From an uncultured Corynebacterium sp. (GTDB lineage: Bacteria; Actinomycetota; Actinomycetes; Mycobacteriales; Mycobacteriaceae): a DNA stretch of 34,514 nucleotides. Of the stretch, positions 11,372 through 19,478 are shown in pieces (positions within the stretch are counted from its first letter, which is position 1; each line of letters starts with the position of its first letter). The stretch spans positions 1 to 34,514 of the forward strand of contig NZ_CAMIHZ010000023.1 in assembly GCF_946222305.1 (NCBI RefSeq), written 5' to 3'. Position numbers and translations under genes: made by a program. The notes under the pieces are model-generated. The model was not told the origin of the DNA and did no database searches. It worked only from the letters and a program-made list of their open reading frames with translations.

Positions 11372-11378
11372 TCGACGA

Positions 11379-11418
11379 GCGCGGTAGCGCACAATCTAGC
11401 GTGGTAGTGCGCGACGGC
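11379..11418 (+). repeat. Imperfect 20-bp duplication just after rplT
   Basis: GCGCGGTAGCGC (from 11379) recurs as GCGTGGTAGTGC (from 11399), a 20-base period with 10 of the first 12 bases conserved. It begins 7 bases after the rplT stop. Similar short duplications occur at the ends of pheT and tyrS. It has no coding potential and is not the terminator. Confidence 0.4.
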
Positions 11419-11460
11419 AAATCATCGCGAGTTGTGGGCACTGATCGTTCACAACTGCAA

Positions 11461-11496
11461 AACACCCGAACCCATTGGCTGGGTTCGGGTGTTTTT
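11461..11496 (+). terminator. Rho-independent terminator of infC-rpmI-rplT
   Basis: A perfect 14-bp stem (AACACCCGAACCCA pairing with TGGGTTCGGGTGTT) around a TTGGC loop is followed by a T run. This is the clearest intrinsic terminator in the window and ends the ribosomal operon. The rest of 11372-11646 holds a short repeat and the leader of the next gene but no other gene. Confidence 0.95.
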
Positions 11497-11646
11497 CGTA
11501 TCCTTCCCACGGACAAAATCAGCCTTCAGGATGATGCGACCGCGATATGAATCGACTTCTATAGCGTGAGTAGAAAAGAGTACGCCAATTTCAACTGGCA
11601 GCAGGGGAAGAGCTAGTCCCTGTCAGAAGAGAAACGAGGAGTTAAT

Positions 11647-12165
11647 ATGACTAACGCATACGGTGGCGGAGGTTACCCAGGCTTCGACAACAATTACGAT
11701 CCTGCGCGATCACAGGGGCATGATTACAATCTCCCCCGCTACGCGGATCCCAGCGTGCAGTCCTATAATCCGTCCTCGTCCATGCCCAATCCCAGCTTCC
11801 CAGGTGATCACACCAACCTGTACGAAACCGGGGGAGTCATGCCGGCCTCTTACAACGGCGTGACCCATGGCTACGGTGTTCCCAGCCAAGTCCCGCTGGG
11901 ATACAGCCAAAAGAATTGGCTGGTGGCCGCCCTCTTGGCTTTCTTCCTGGGCACCTTTGGAGTGCACAACTTCTACCTGGGATACACCCGGAAGGCGACA
12001 GTTCAGCTGGTAATCACTCTGATTTCCTACGTCACGATGATCGTGCTCGTCGGATTCATTGGCCTGGGCGTGGTAGCTCTGTGGGCCTTCATCGAATTTG
12101 TGATGATCTTGGTCGGCGCCGGAAGCTATGACCACGATGCCAACGGCTACCCACTCGAGCGTTAG
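11647..12165 (+). CDS. TM2-domain membrane protein
   Basis: A 172-residue protein with a long Gly/Tyr/Asn/Pro/Ser-rich, probably disordered N-terminus (about 1-88) followed by a TM2 domain. The domain begins KNWLVAALLAFFLGTFGVHNFYLGY (first membrane segment about 91-111, quoted here only as the domain start) and ends with a hydrophobic region that includes LWAFIEFVMILVG (about 145-157). TM2 proteins are widespread in bacteria and their function is mostly unknown. A strong GAGGAG precedes the ATG. The gene appears monocistronic, lying between the rplT terminator and the next gene's own promoter. Confidence 0.9.
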   Translation: MTNAYGGGGYPGFDNNYDPARSQGHDYNLPRYADPSVQSYNPSSSMPNPSFPGDHTNLYETGGVMPASYNGVTHGYGVPSQVPLGYSQKNWLVAALLAFFLGTFGVHNFYLGYTRKATVQLVITLISYVTMIVLVGFIGLGVVALWAFIEFVMILVGAGSYDHDANGYPLER

Positions 12166-12251
12166 GCCCATCATTTAGTTCGCGTGGGAACTATTCCCCT
12201 TGCCTCGACCAAAGGGCGCTAGTCCCACTCCAGCCTGTCGCAGCGACGCAG

Positions 12252-12257
12252 TACAGT
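12252..12257 (+). promoter_or_regulatory. Predicted -10 element giving a leaderless mRNA
   Basis: TACAGT ends 7 bases before ATG 12265. Transcription starting at the usual distance would begin at or next to the start codon. No Shine-Dalgarno sequence precedes the ATG, as expected for leaderless genes, which are common in Corynebacterium and Mycobacterium. Confidence 0.5.
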
Positions 12258-12264
12258 ATTAACC

Positions 12265-13101
12265 ATGTCTGAGCCGGAGATCTTCACCGAACGCACACCC
12301 CGCATCGTCGCCGCCGCCAAATTGCATCGCGCAGCCGCTCGCCGTAAGGCGGGTCGATTCCTCGCCGAAGGTGAGAACGCTGTCACCTCCGCTCTGAATC
12401 ACGGGTCGGTCATCGAAATCTTTGTCACCGAATCCGCGGCCCAGCGTTTTTCTTTTCTACTCGACGCCACCACGTCCGCGCCCATCAACCTCATCTCCGA
12501 TCGCGCAGCAGATCACCTTTCGGAAACAGTGACCTCCACTGGTCTATTTGCCCTGTGTCACTCGCAACTTTCCGATCTCGCGACAGTAGTGGATTCCGCG
12601 AAGAAGAATCTGCCCCTCATCTCGGTGCCCGTGGAAACGGGTGAACCGGGGAATGCGGGAACGCTCGTTCGTGTCTCCGACGCGCTCGGCGCTGCGGGCG
12701 TGGTATTCGCTGGCCAATCGGTGGACCCACAAGGGGGTAAGGCGGTCCGTGCATCCGCTGGCAGCATTTTCCACTTGCCCGTTGCCCGCGAGGCCGGGGT
12801 CGCGGAAGTGATCGATCGCCTCCACGAGGAGGGTTTTACCGTGATGGCCACGGCAATGGACGGGGACGTTTCCCTCGAGCAAGCCGCGGTCGCCGAACCC
12901 GGGGAGCAGCCCATTTTGGCCCAGCCCACCGCGTGGCTATTCGGCAATGAGGCGCACGGCCTGGGGCGGTGGCAAGACTTGGCGGATCTGCGAGTAAGCA
13001 TTCCCATGCGGGGCCGGGCGGAGTCGATGAACCTCGCCACCGCCGCGTCGATTTGCCTCTACGAGTCCGCTAAAGCACTCGCGAAGTCCGTGGATTGCTA
13101 A
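12265..13101 (+). CDS. SpoU/TrmH-family RNA 2'-O-methyltransferase
   Basis: A 278-residue SPOUT methyltransferase that uses S-adenosylmethionine to methylate ribose 2'-OH in rRNA or tRNA. The N-terminal part (about 10-105) is the L30e-like substrate-binding domain (RRKAGRFLAEGENAV). The catalytic knot follows with motif 1 around N130 (PGNAGTLVRVSDA), motif 2 LFGNEAHGL (225-233) and motif 3 IPMRGRAESMNLATA (246-260). The exact target nucleotide cannot be given. It is commonly found upstream of pheST in corynebacteria and its relatives. Transcription probably starts at the ATG (see the -10 element just upstream). Confidence 0.92.
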   Translation: MSEPEIFTERTPRIVAAAKLHRAAARRKAGRFLAEGENAVTSALNHGSVIEIFVTESAAQRFSFLLDATTSAPINLISDRAADHLSETVTSTGLFALCHSQLSDLATVVDSAKKNLPLISVPVETGEPGNAGTLVRVSDALGAAGVVFAGQSVDPQGGKAVRASAGSIFHLPVAREAGVAEVIDRLHEEGFTVMATAMDGDVSLEQAAVAEPGEQPILAQPTAWLFGNEAHGLGRWQDLADLRVSIPMRGRAESMNLATAASICLYESAKALAKSVDC

Positions 13102-13193
13102 GCTACTAGTCGTTAGTTATCGGCGCGCTGCGCGTGGCGTCGGTATAAAAGCAAAAGAAAAATAGTCCCCGTTTGACCAGTTTGAGGTGCACA

Positions 13194-14243
13194 TTGTCAG
13201 AGAGCACACCCGCACAGCCGTTGACCGAAGCCAGCATGCAAGCCGCCGCCGATGCTGCGGAGAAGGCTTTTGCCGAGGCGACCACCCTCGAGGAGCTGGC
13301 GGTTGTGCGGCGGGAGCACTTGGGGGATGACGCCCCGATTCCAGCAGCACGTCGCAGCTTGGGACAGCTGCCAAAGGACCAGCGCAAGGATGCGGGCCGG
13401 ACCGTGAACATGGCCCGTGGTCGGGTGGAAAAGCGCTTCGCTGAGGTCAAGGCGGAGTTGGAGCGCAAGCGCAATGAGGAAGTTCTGCGTGCTGAGCGCA
13501 TCGACGTTACCCAACCGACGACCCGCGGACAGTTGGGGGCCCAGCACCCCATCACGATCCTCTCGGAGCAGATCGCCGACATTTTCGTGGGCATGGGCTG
13601 GGAAATCGCCGATGGTCCAGAGGTGGAAGCGGAGTACTTCAACTTCGATTCCCTCAACTTCATCCCGGATCACCCTGCGCGTACCCTGCAGGACACGTTC
13701 CACATCGCGCCGAAGGGTTCTCGCCAAGTGCTGCGTACGCACACCTCGCCAGTACAAATGCGCACGATGTTGTCCCGCGAGGTGCCGATCTACATCGCCT
13801 GCCCGGGGCGCGTATTCCGCACCGACGAGTTGGATGCGACCCACACTCCAGTCTTCCACCAGATCGAGGGCTTGGCCGTGGATAAGGGGCTGACCATGGC
13901 GCACTTGAAGGGGACTCTGGATCACCTAGCGCGCACCCTTTTTGGTCCTGAGACTAAGACGCGCATCCGCCCGAACTACTTTCCGTTCACCGAGCCTTCG
14001 GCAGAGGTAGATGTGTGGTTCCCGAATAAGAAGGGTGGCGCCGGATGGATTGAATGGGGTGGCTGTGGCATGGTCAACCCAAATGTCTTGACGGCAGCGG
14101 GAATTGATCCGGAGGAGTACTCCGGCTTCGCCTTCGGCATGGGAATTGAACGCACGCTGCAGTTCCGTAATGGTCTGCCCGATATGCGCGACATGGTGGA
14201 AGGCGACGTCCGATTCACCCTGCCATTCGGAGTGCGTGGCTAG
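13194..14243 (+). CDS. pheS: Phenylalanine-tRNA ligase alpha subunit
   Basis: PheS carries the class II catalytic core of the alpha2-beta2 synthetase that charges tRNA-Phe. The N-terminal coiled-coil arm (about 10-100) is followed by HPITILSEQIADIF, RTHTSPVQMR (181-190), motif 2 GRVFRTDELDATHTPVFHQIEG (about 205-226), GWIEWGGCGMVNP and motif 3 GMGIERTLQFRNGLPDMR. I chose TTG at 13194 (MSESTPAQ): GAGGTG lies 4 nt upstream and length becomes 349, normal for the family. An in-frame TTG at 13173 lacks a ribosome-binding site. A TATAAA hexamer at 13144-13149 may be part of its promoter. pheT follows after 75 nt. Confidence 0.97.
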   Translation: MSESTPAQPLTEASMQAAADAAEKAFAEATTLEELAVVRREHLGDDAPIPAARRSLGQLPKDQRKDAGRTVNMARGRVEKRFAEVKAELERKRNEEVLRAERIDVTQPTTRGQLGAQHPITILSEQIADIFVGMGWEIADGPEVEAEYFNFDSLNFIPDHPARTLQDTFHIAPKGSRQVLRTHTSPVQMRTMLSREVPIYIACPGRVFRTDELDATHTPVFHQIEGLAVDKGLTMAHLKGTLDHLARTLFGPETKTRIRPNYFPFTEPSAEVDVWFPNKKGGAGWIEWGGCGMVNPNVLTAAGIDPEEYSGFAFGMGIERTLQFRNGLPDMRDMVEGDVRFTLPFGVRG

Positions 14244-14318
14244 GCGAATGGCGCGCTGAGTTACAGCAGAACAAACCTAAAGCGATAAACAACCCTTAAA
14301 GCTGGAGTATCCACCACA

Positions 14319-16880
14319 ATGCTTATTTCCCAATCCTGGCTAACCCGCATCCTCGACACCGCCAATCCCGGCTGGTCTGTGAGCTCTGAGGAGTTCGACG
14401 CAGGCTTCGTCCGCGTAGGTTTCGAAACCGAGGGCTACGAGGCCATTCCGCAAACGACCGGCCCACTGGTCTTCGGCCGAGTAGAGAAAATTGAAGAGCT
14501 TGAAGGTTTCAAAAAGCCGATTCGTTACTGCGATGTCAACGTTGGGGACGCCAACGGTACGGGCGAGCTGCAGCACATCATTTGTGGTGCCCGCAACTTC
14601 GGCGAAGGCGATATCGTTGTAGTCGCTTTGCCCGGAACTGTGTTGCCGGGCAATTTCGAAATCTCCGCCCGTAAGACTTACGGCAAGGTTTCCGAAGGTA
14701 TGATCTGCTCCGCCATGGAAGTCGGACTGGCCCAGGTGCAAAACCCTGGCATCATGACGGTTTCCGAAAAGGAAATGCAGGTCCACGGTGCCGGTATCGG
14801 CGATGATGCCCGTGACTTCCTCGGCGTGGACGATACCGTTTTCGAGGTCAACATCACCCCAGATCGTGGTTATGCGCTTTCGGCCCGAGGTCTAGCGCGC
14901 GAGTTAGCATCCAGCTTTGATCTGCAGTTCCGGGATCCCGCTAAGGACCCAGCAGCTGCGGCGCTGGCCGATGACCTGTTCGCCGGTCTGCCTGGCACCG
15001 AGAGTGAAGTGCACGAGCTGCGCGTTGAAGAGGACACGAAATGCGCCAAGTTCGCGCTGCGCAAGGTGACGGGCGTGGACCCCAAGGCCGAATCCCCCAT
15101 GTGGTTGCAGCGTGAGTTGATGCTGTGCGGCCAGCGCCCTGTGAATGTTCCCACGGACGTGACCAACTACGTCATGTTCCTGCTTGGCCAGCCGATGCAT
15201 GCTTTCGATGCCAACCAGGTCAGTGGTGCGCTGCACGTCCGCCGCGCTAAGGCAGGGGAGAAGCTCACCACCCTCGATGACGTGGAGCGCAAGCTGGATG
15301 CCGAGGATGTTGTGATCTGCGACGACAACGGAATCCAGTCCCTGGCCGGCGTGATGGGTGGCACCACTTCTGAGATTTCGGACACCACGACCGATGTGCT
15401 GTTCGAGGCCGCGCACTGGGATCAGATCACGGTGGCGCGCACCTGCCGTCGTCACAAGCTGAGCACCGAGGCCTCCCGCCGCTTCGAGCGCGGTACCGAC
15501 CCTGCAGTCATCGAGGAAGCTCTGGATATGGCTGTGGCCCTGTTGCGCAAGATCGCCGGTGGCGAGGTCGCTCAGGGGATGACGCGCGTGGGTGAAGTGC
15601 CAGCGATGAAGCCGATCGTCATGCACACCTCTCGTCCAGGCAAAGTCGCCGGCAAGATCTACCCGGACGGTACCACCATCTCCCGCTTGCGCGAGGTTGG
15701 CTGCACCGTGGAAGAAACAGGTGAGCGGGATGCAAACGGTGCTAGGGAAATTACGGTCACGCCACCGACGTGGCGTCCAGACCTAACGATGGCTGCCGAC
15801 TTGGTCGAAGAAGTCCTGCGACTAGAAGGTCTCGAAGACATCCCATCCATCGTGCCGACCTCCCCATCTGGGCGCGGCCTGACCCCGCGCCAACGTATGC
15901 GTCGCAATGTGGGCCGTGCCATGGCATGGTCTGGTTTCGCTGAGATCCTGCCCACCCCCTTCATCGCCAACGATGTTTTCGACGTGTGGGAGCTGGAAGA
16001 AAACGATCCTCGTCGCCGCACCGTGAAGGTGCAAAACCCGCTGGAGTCCGATTACGCACAGCTCGGCACTACCTTGCTGCCATCGATGATCGAATCGCTG
16101 CGCCGAAACGTCACCCGTGGACAGCGCGATGTTGCCCTCTACGGTGTGGAACAAACGAGCCAGGAGCGCGAAGGTTCCGGAGGCATTTCCCCAATGCCTT
16201 CCGTGAAGGCTCGACCAAGTGAGGAAGAGATTCAGCAGTTGCTGGATTCCATTCCGCAACAGGATCTGCACGTGGCCATGATCGCTACCGGTAACCGCCA
16301 ACTGCAGGGCACGTGGGGCCAAGCCTTGGCCTTCGAGGCAACCGATGCGGTCGAAGCTGCTCGCATTGTGGGCCGTGCTGCGGGCGTGGAATTCACTTTC
16401 CGTAATGCGGAGTACCTACCGTGGCACCCAGGCCGCTGCGCCGAAGTCCTCGTGGATGGGGAAGTGGTCGGCCACGCTGGGGAGCTGCACCCTCAGGTGT
16501 GTGAGCGCGCCGAACTGCCACCGCGCACCATCGCTATGGAGATCAACCTCGATGCCCTCCCGTTGGGGGAGAAGTTCCCACGTCCACTGTTGAGCTCCTA
16601 TCCGGCAGTGCTTCAGGATGTTGCAGTTGTTGTTGATGCTGACGTGCCATCCACCGACGTTGAAGCCGCGCTTCGCGATGGTGCCGGAGCGCTGTTGGAG
16701 GAGATTCGACTGTTCGACGTCTACACCTCCGAAGCACTGGGAGAGGACAAGCGCTCCCTGACGTTCTCGCTGCGGTTCCGCGCACCTGATCGCACGCTCA
16801 CGGAAGAGGAAGCCTCGAAGTCCCGTGAAGCAGCAGTCGAGGAAGCAGCGAAGCGCGTGGGTGCGGAACTGCGACAGTAG
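14319..16880 (+). CDS. pheT: Phenylalanine-tRNA ligase beta subunit
   Basis: PheT is the large partner of PheS; it binds tRNA and hydrolyses mischarged Tyr-tRNA-Phe. The 853-residue protein shows the expected order: N-terminal segment LISQSWLTRIL, an OB-fold tRNA-binding domain (about 40-160, GRVEKIEELEGF, EGMICSAMEVGL), the B3/4 editing domain (about 215-390), B5 (about 405-490, RPDLTMAADLVEEVLRLEG), the catalytic-like module and a C-terminal FDX-ACB anticodon-binding domain (about 760-853, SSYPAVLQDVAVVVD). GGAG lies 12 nt before ATG. The last codons and stop are part of a 22-bp imperfect duplication. Confidence 0.98.
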   Translation: MLISQSWLTRILDTANPGWSVSSEEFDAGFVRVGFETEGYEAIPQTTGPLVFGRVEKIEELEGFKKPIRYCDVNVGDANGTGELQHIICGARNFGEGDIVVVALPGTVLPGNFEISARKTYGKVSEGMICSAMEVGLAQVQNPGIMTVSEKEMQVHGAGIGDDARDFLGVDDTVFEVNITPDRGYALSARGLARELASSFDLQFRDPAKDPAAAALADDLFAGLPGTESEVHELRVEEDTKCAKFALRKVTGVDPKAESPMWLQRELMLCGQRPVNVPTDVTNYVMFLLGQPMHAFDANQVSGALHVRRAKAGEKLTTLDDVERKLDAEDVVICDDNGIQSLAGVMGGTTSEISDTTTDVLFEAAHWDQITVARTCRRHKLSTEASRRFERGTDPAVIEEALDMAVALLRKIAGGEVAQGMTRVGEVPAMKPIVMHTSRPGKVAGKIYPDGTTISRLREVGCTVEETGERDANGAREITVTPPTWRPDLTMAADLVEEVLRLEGLEDIPSIVPTSPSGRGLTPRQRMRRNVGRAMAWSGFAEILPTPFIANDVFDVWELEENDPRRRTVKVQNPLESDYAQLGTTLLPSMIESLRRNVTRGQRDVALYGVEQTSQEREGSGGISPMPSVKARPSEEEIQQLLDSIPQQDLHVAMIATGNRQLQGTWGQALAFEATDAVEAARIVGRAAGVEFTFRNAEYLPWHPGRCAEVLVDGEVVGHAGELHPQVCERAELPPRTIAMEINLDALPLGEKFPRPLLSSYPAVLQDVAVVVDADVPSTDVEAALRDGAGALLEEIRLFDVYTSEALGEDKRSLTFSLRFRAPDRTLTEEEASKSREAAVEEAAKRVGAELRQ

Positions 16881-16906
16881 TGGGACGGAACTGCGCCACT
16901 AGTGGG
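16863..16906 (+). repeat. 22-bp imperfect tandem duplication over the pheT stop codon
   Basis: Two adjacent 22-base units, 16863-16884 and 16885-16906, match at 19 of 22 positions (core CGGAACTGCG, then TAGTGGG). The first copy encodes the last residues and TAG of pheT; the second repeats them with another TAG. 16907-17040 holds a weak AGCGG/CCGCT hairpin and no gene I can support. Confidence 0.75.
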
Positions 16907-17040
16907 TTGGAGCGCCGGAGAAGAGGGATAGGCCGTTGAGCGGAGTGCACCGCTAAGAATCACGATGTGCTCCACCTCACTTCGCACCATTCGCGCGTAA
17001 AGGCCATAACCAGCGCTAACGACTGAATAAAACACGCAGG

Positions 17041-17082
17041 TTTGCATAATTTGCATTATCTCGGTTATTCGTGCATAATGAC
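17041..17082 (+). promoter_or_regulatory. argC promoter with two ArgR-type operators; leaderless start
   Basis: TTGCAT (17051-17056) and CATAAT (17074-17079) are 17 bases apart and form a good promoter. The -10 ends 6 bases before ATG 17086, so the mRNA is probably leaderless. Two AT-rich palindromes overlie it: ATAAT-TTGC-ATTAT (17046-17059) and TTAT-TCGTGC-ATAA (17065-17078), about 19 bp centre to centre. This is the layout of paired ARG boxes, so arginine-loaded ArgR (encoded five genes downstream) would block the polymerase. Binding is inferred. Confidence 0.75.
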
Positions 17083-17085
17083 TTC

Positions 17086-18102
17086 ATGTTAAAGATCGCA
17101 GTCGCTGGAGCCAGTGGTTACGCAGGAGGCGAAGCTCTTCGCCTCCTGCTGAACCACCCCGGATACGGAACCGACTTCACCATCGGTTCCCTCACCGGAG
17201 GGTCCAACGCTGGGCGCCGTTTCGGTGAACTCGTTGGCCACCTCCCGCAGTTGGCTGACCGACGACTAGAAGAAACCACGGCGGACATTCTCAGCCAAAA
17301 CGATGCCGCGATTCTTGCTCTGCCTCACGGAGTATCCGCTGCCCTCGATCTCCCCGACACTATGAAGGTCGTCGACTGTGGTGCAGATTACCGGTTGCGT
17401 AACGCCAACGACTGGACCCGTTTCTACGGCACCGATCACGCGGGCGCTCGGCCGTACGGCATTCCCGAAATGCCCGGCCACCGTGAAGAGATCGCGAAAG
17501 CAAATTACGTAGCCGCCCCCGGATGTTTCCCCACCGGAGCCACCTTGGCGGCCATGCCAGGCATCGTCTCTGGGCTCATGTCCCCGCAGGTCAGCGTGGT
17601 ATCCATCACCGGCACCAGCGGTGCAGGGAAGAAAGCCGCAGTGAACCTGCTGGGCTCTGAAACCCAAGGAAATCTGCGTGCCTACGGTGTGGGCACTCAC
17701 CGCCACACCCCGGAAATCAAGCAAAACCTCGAAGAGCTGCTCACCGATACTGACGGCGTGCACGTCACCTTCACCCCGGTCCTTGCACCATTGACCCGTG
17801 GCATCCTCACCACGGTCACCGCACCTGCCCGCGGTCGGGCAGAAGACATCCGCCGTGCCTACGAGGACTTCTGCGCCAACGAGCCCTTCTTGCATCTTCT
17901 TCCCGAAGGCCAACAGCCAGAAACCAAAAACGTGCAGGGATCGAACATGACCCACCTGCAAGTTGAGGTCAACGACGGCATGATCGTCGCCACCTCCGCT
18001 ATCGACAACCTGACCAAGGGCACTGCTGGTGCCGCCGTCCAGTGCCTCAACCTCATGCTGGGGTGGGACGAAACCGCGGGCCTCCCGCAGACGGGAATCT
18101 AA
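17086..18102 (+). CDS. argC: N-acetyl-gamma-glutamyl-phosphate reductase
   Basis: ArgC reduces N-acetylglutamyl phosphate to the semialdehyde with NADPH, the third step of arginine synthesis. The nucleotide-binding motif GASGYAGGE is at residues 8-16 and the catalytic cysteine is C147 in AAPGCFPTGA. KNVQGSNMTHL and the C-terminal DNLTKGTAGAAVQ are also typical. I chose ATG 17086 (MLKIAVAG), five codons inside the longest frame, because the predicted transcript starts there and homologues begin so. The product is 338 residues. It leads the arg operon, with argJ 3 nt downstream. Confidence 0.97.
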   Translation: MLKIAVAGASGYAGGEALRLLLNHPGYGTDFTIGSLTGGSNAGRRFGELVGHLPQLADRRLEETTADILSQNDAAILALPHGVSAALDLPDTMKVVDCGADYRLRNANDWTRFYGTDHAGARPYGIPEMPGHREEIAKANYVAAPGCFPTGATLAAMPGIVSGLMSPQVSVVSITGTSGAGKKAAVNLLGSETQGNLRAYGVGTHRHTPEIKQNLEELLTDTDGVHVTFTPVLAPLTRGILTTVTAPARGRAEDIRRAYEDFCANEPFLHLLPEGQQPETKNVQGSNMTHLQVEVNDGMIVATSAIDNLTKGTAGAAVQCLNLMLGWDETAGLPQTGI

Positions 18103-18105
18103 GTC

Positions 18106-19380
18106 ATGACTTCCAATCCTCCCACCCCACAAGTGGACTCTCAGGTCGACGGCGCCAATCCCCACGCAAAAGCCCCTATCGATCACGGCAGCGCCCCAGA
18201 CAACACCCGGTCTGCTACACCCGTTGGCGTCACTGTCCCCAAAGGCTTCCGCGTCGCCTCCACGAAGGCAGGTATCAAGCCTTCCGGCAACCCAGACATG
18301 GCGCTGTTGGTCAACGATGGTCCGGACTTCCACGCGGCCGCGCTGTTCACCCGCAACAAAGTAACCGCATCTCCGGTGCGCTACACGAAGAAGCACAACG
18401 ACGGGCAGTTCAAAGCCGTCATCGTGAATGCCGGTAATGCCAACGCATGCAATGGCGCCCAAGGGGATCGCGATGCCGCCCAGATGGCAAACGAGACGGC
18501 GCAGGCTTTGGGTGTCGAACCAGAAAACATCGCCGTGTGCTCCACCGGACTCATCGGCGACCTGCTACCAATGGCGAAGGTCAGCCAAGGCATCGCCGAT
18601 CTTGCGGGTAACCTCTCTGCCGATGTCACCGCTGGTCAGGGCGCCGCTGAGGCCATCATGACCACCGACCTTGTCACCAAACAATCCGTTTACCACGGCG
18701 AGGGCTGGTCCATCGGCGCCATGGGCAAGGGGGTGGGAATGATGGCTCCTTCTTTGGCGACCATGCTGGTTTTCTTGACCACCGACGCCAAACTCCCCGA
18801 CGCCGCGTGGGCCCACAATGCCTTGAGTGGTGCCACGGCCACGACCTTCGACTGCATTGACGTGGACGGTTCCACCTCCACGAACGACACGGTGGTGCTG
18901 CTGGCCAGCGGAGCCTCGGAGGTCACGCCAGACGAGAAGGAATTCATCGCCGCGGTGCACCAGGTGTGCCTCGATATCGCCATGCAGCTGCAGGCGGATG
19001 CCGAAGGGGTTACGAAGCGTGTGTCCATCACCGTCACGGGTGCAGCGACAGACGCCGAAGCTAAGGAAGCTGCGCGCGTGGTGGGCAGGGACAACCTTTT
19101 CAAGTGTGCGATGTTCGGCTCGGATCCGAACTGGGGCCGTGTGCTGGCTGCGGTTGGTATGGCACCCGTGGACATGAATCCGGATGCTATCACCGTCAGT
19201 TTCAACGGGCAGCCCGTATGCGTCAATGCCACGGGCGCTCCCGGCGCCCGAGATGTCGATCTGTCAGGTGCGGATATCGCCGTCCAGGTGGATCTCGGAG
19301 TGGGAGAGGGTACCGCCACGGTATGGACAACTGACCTGTCACATTCCTATGTGGAGATCAACTCGGCGTACTCGTCCTAA
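18106..19380 (+). CDS. argJ: Glutamate N-acetyltransferase / N-acetylglutamate synthase (ornithine acetyltransferase)
   Basis: ArgJ moves the acetyl group from N-acetylornithine to glutamate, recycling it (and in bifunctional forms also uses acetyl-CoA). The proenzyme cuts itself before a nucleophilic threonine; the site is visible in KGVGMMAPSLATMLVF, predicted between A218 and T219. Other signatures are NAGNANACNG and the C-terminal GSDPNWGRVLAAVG. The protein is 424 residues, with an N-terminal stretch of about 38 polar residues before VGVTVPKGFRVASTKAG that most homologues lack as I know them; no alternative start codon lies nearer. It begins 3 nt after argC, suggesting translational coupling. 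Confidence 0.96.
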   Translation: MTSNPPTPQVDSQVDGANPHAKAPIDHGSAPDNTRSATPVGVTVPKGFRVASTKAGIKPSGNPDMALLVNDGPDFHAAALFTRNKVTASPVRYTKKHNDGQFKAVIVNAGNANACNGAQGDRDAAQMANETAQALGVEPENIAVCSTGLIGDLLPMAKVSQGIADLAGNLSADVTAGQGAAEAIMTTDLVTKQSVYHGEGWSIGAMGKGVGMMAPSLATMLVFLTTDAKLPDAAWAHNALSGATATTFDCIDVDGSTSTNDTVVLLASGASEVTPDEKEFIAAVHQVCLDIAMQLQADAEGVTKRVSITVTGAATDAEAKEAARVVGRDNLFKCAMFGSDPNWGRVLAAVGMAPVDMNPDAITVSFNGQPVCVNATGAPGARDVDLSGADIAVQVDLGVGEGTATVWTTDLSHSYVEINSAYSS

Positions 19381-19478
19381 CAGGCGCTGAGGCCAACCCG
19401 AGTCACTCCTCACCCCGACCACACAACACACAACCCCAGCTATACACACCACCTACACGCAAAGGACAACGAGGCAGC
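19381..19478 (+). other. C-rich, G-poor argJ-argB spacer
   Basis: This 98-base spacer is strikingly pyrimidine/adenine-rich on the RNA strand, with many CAC and ACC repeats and few G (for example ACCACACAACACACAACCCC). Such unstructured C-over-G stretches resemble Rho-utilisation sites. A TATACA at about 19441 could be a weak -10. No palindrome like the argC operators is visible. The function is inferred from composition only. Confidence 0.35.

Noticed and set aside
16896..16905. The palindrome CCACTAGTGG after pheT as a terminator or operator
   Set aside because: It arises from the second copy of the 22-bp duplication, has no loop suitable for a hairpin and no T run.
17266..18462. A 398-codon antisense frame across argC and argJ
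   Set aside because: Same codon-bias shadow; it crosses a real gene boundary and shows no family motifs.
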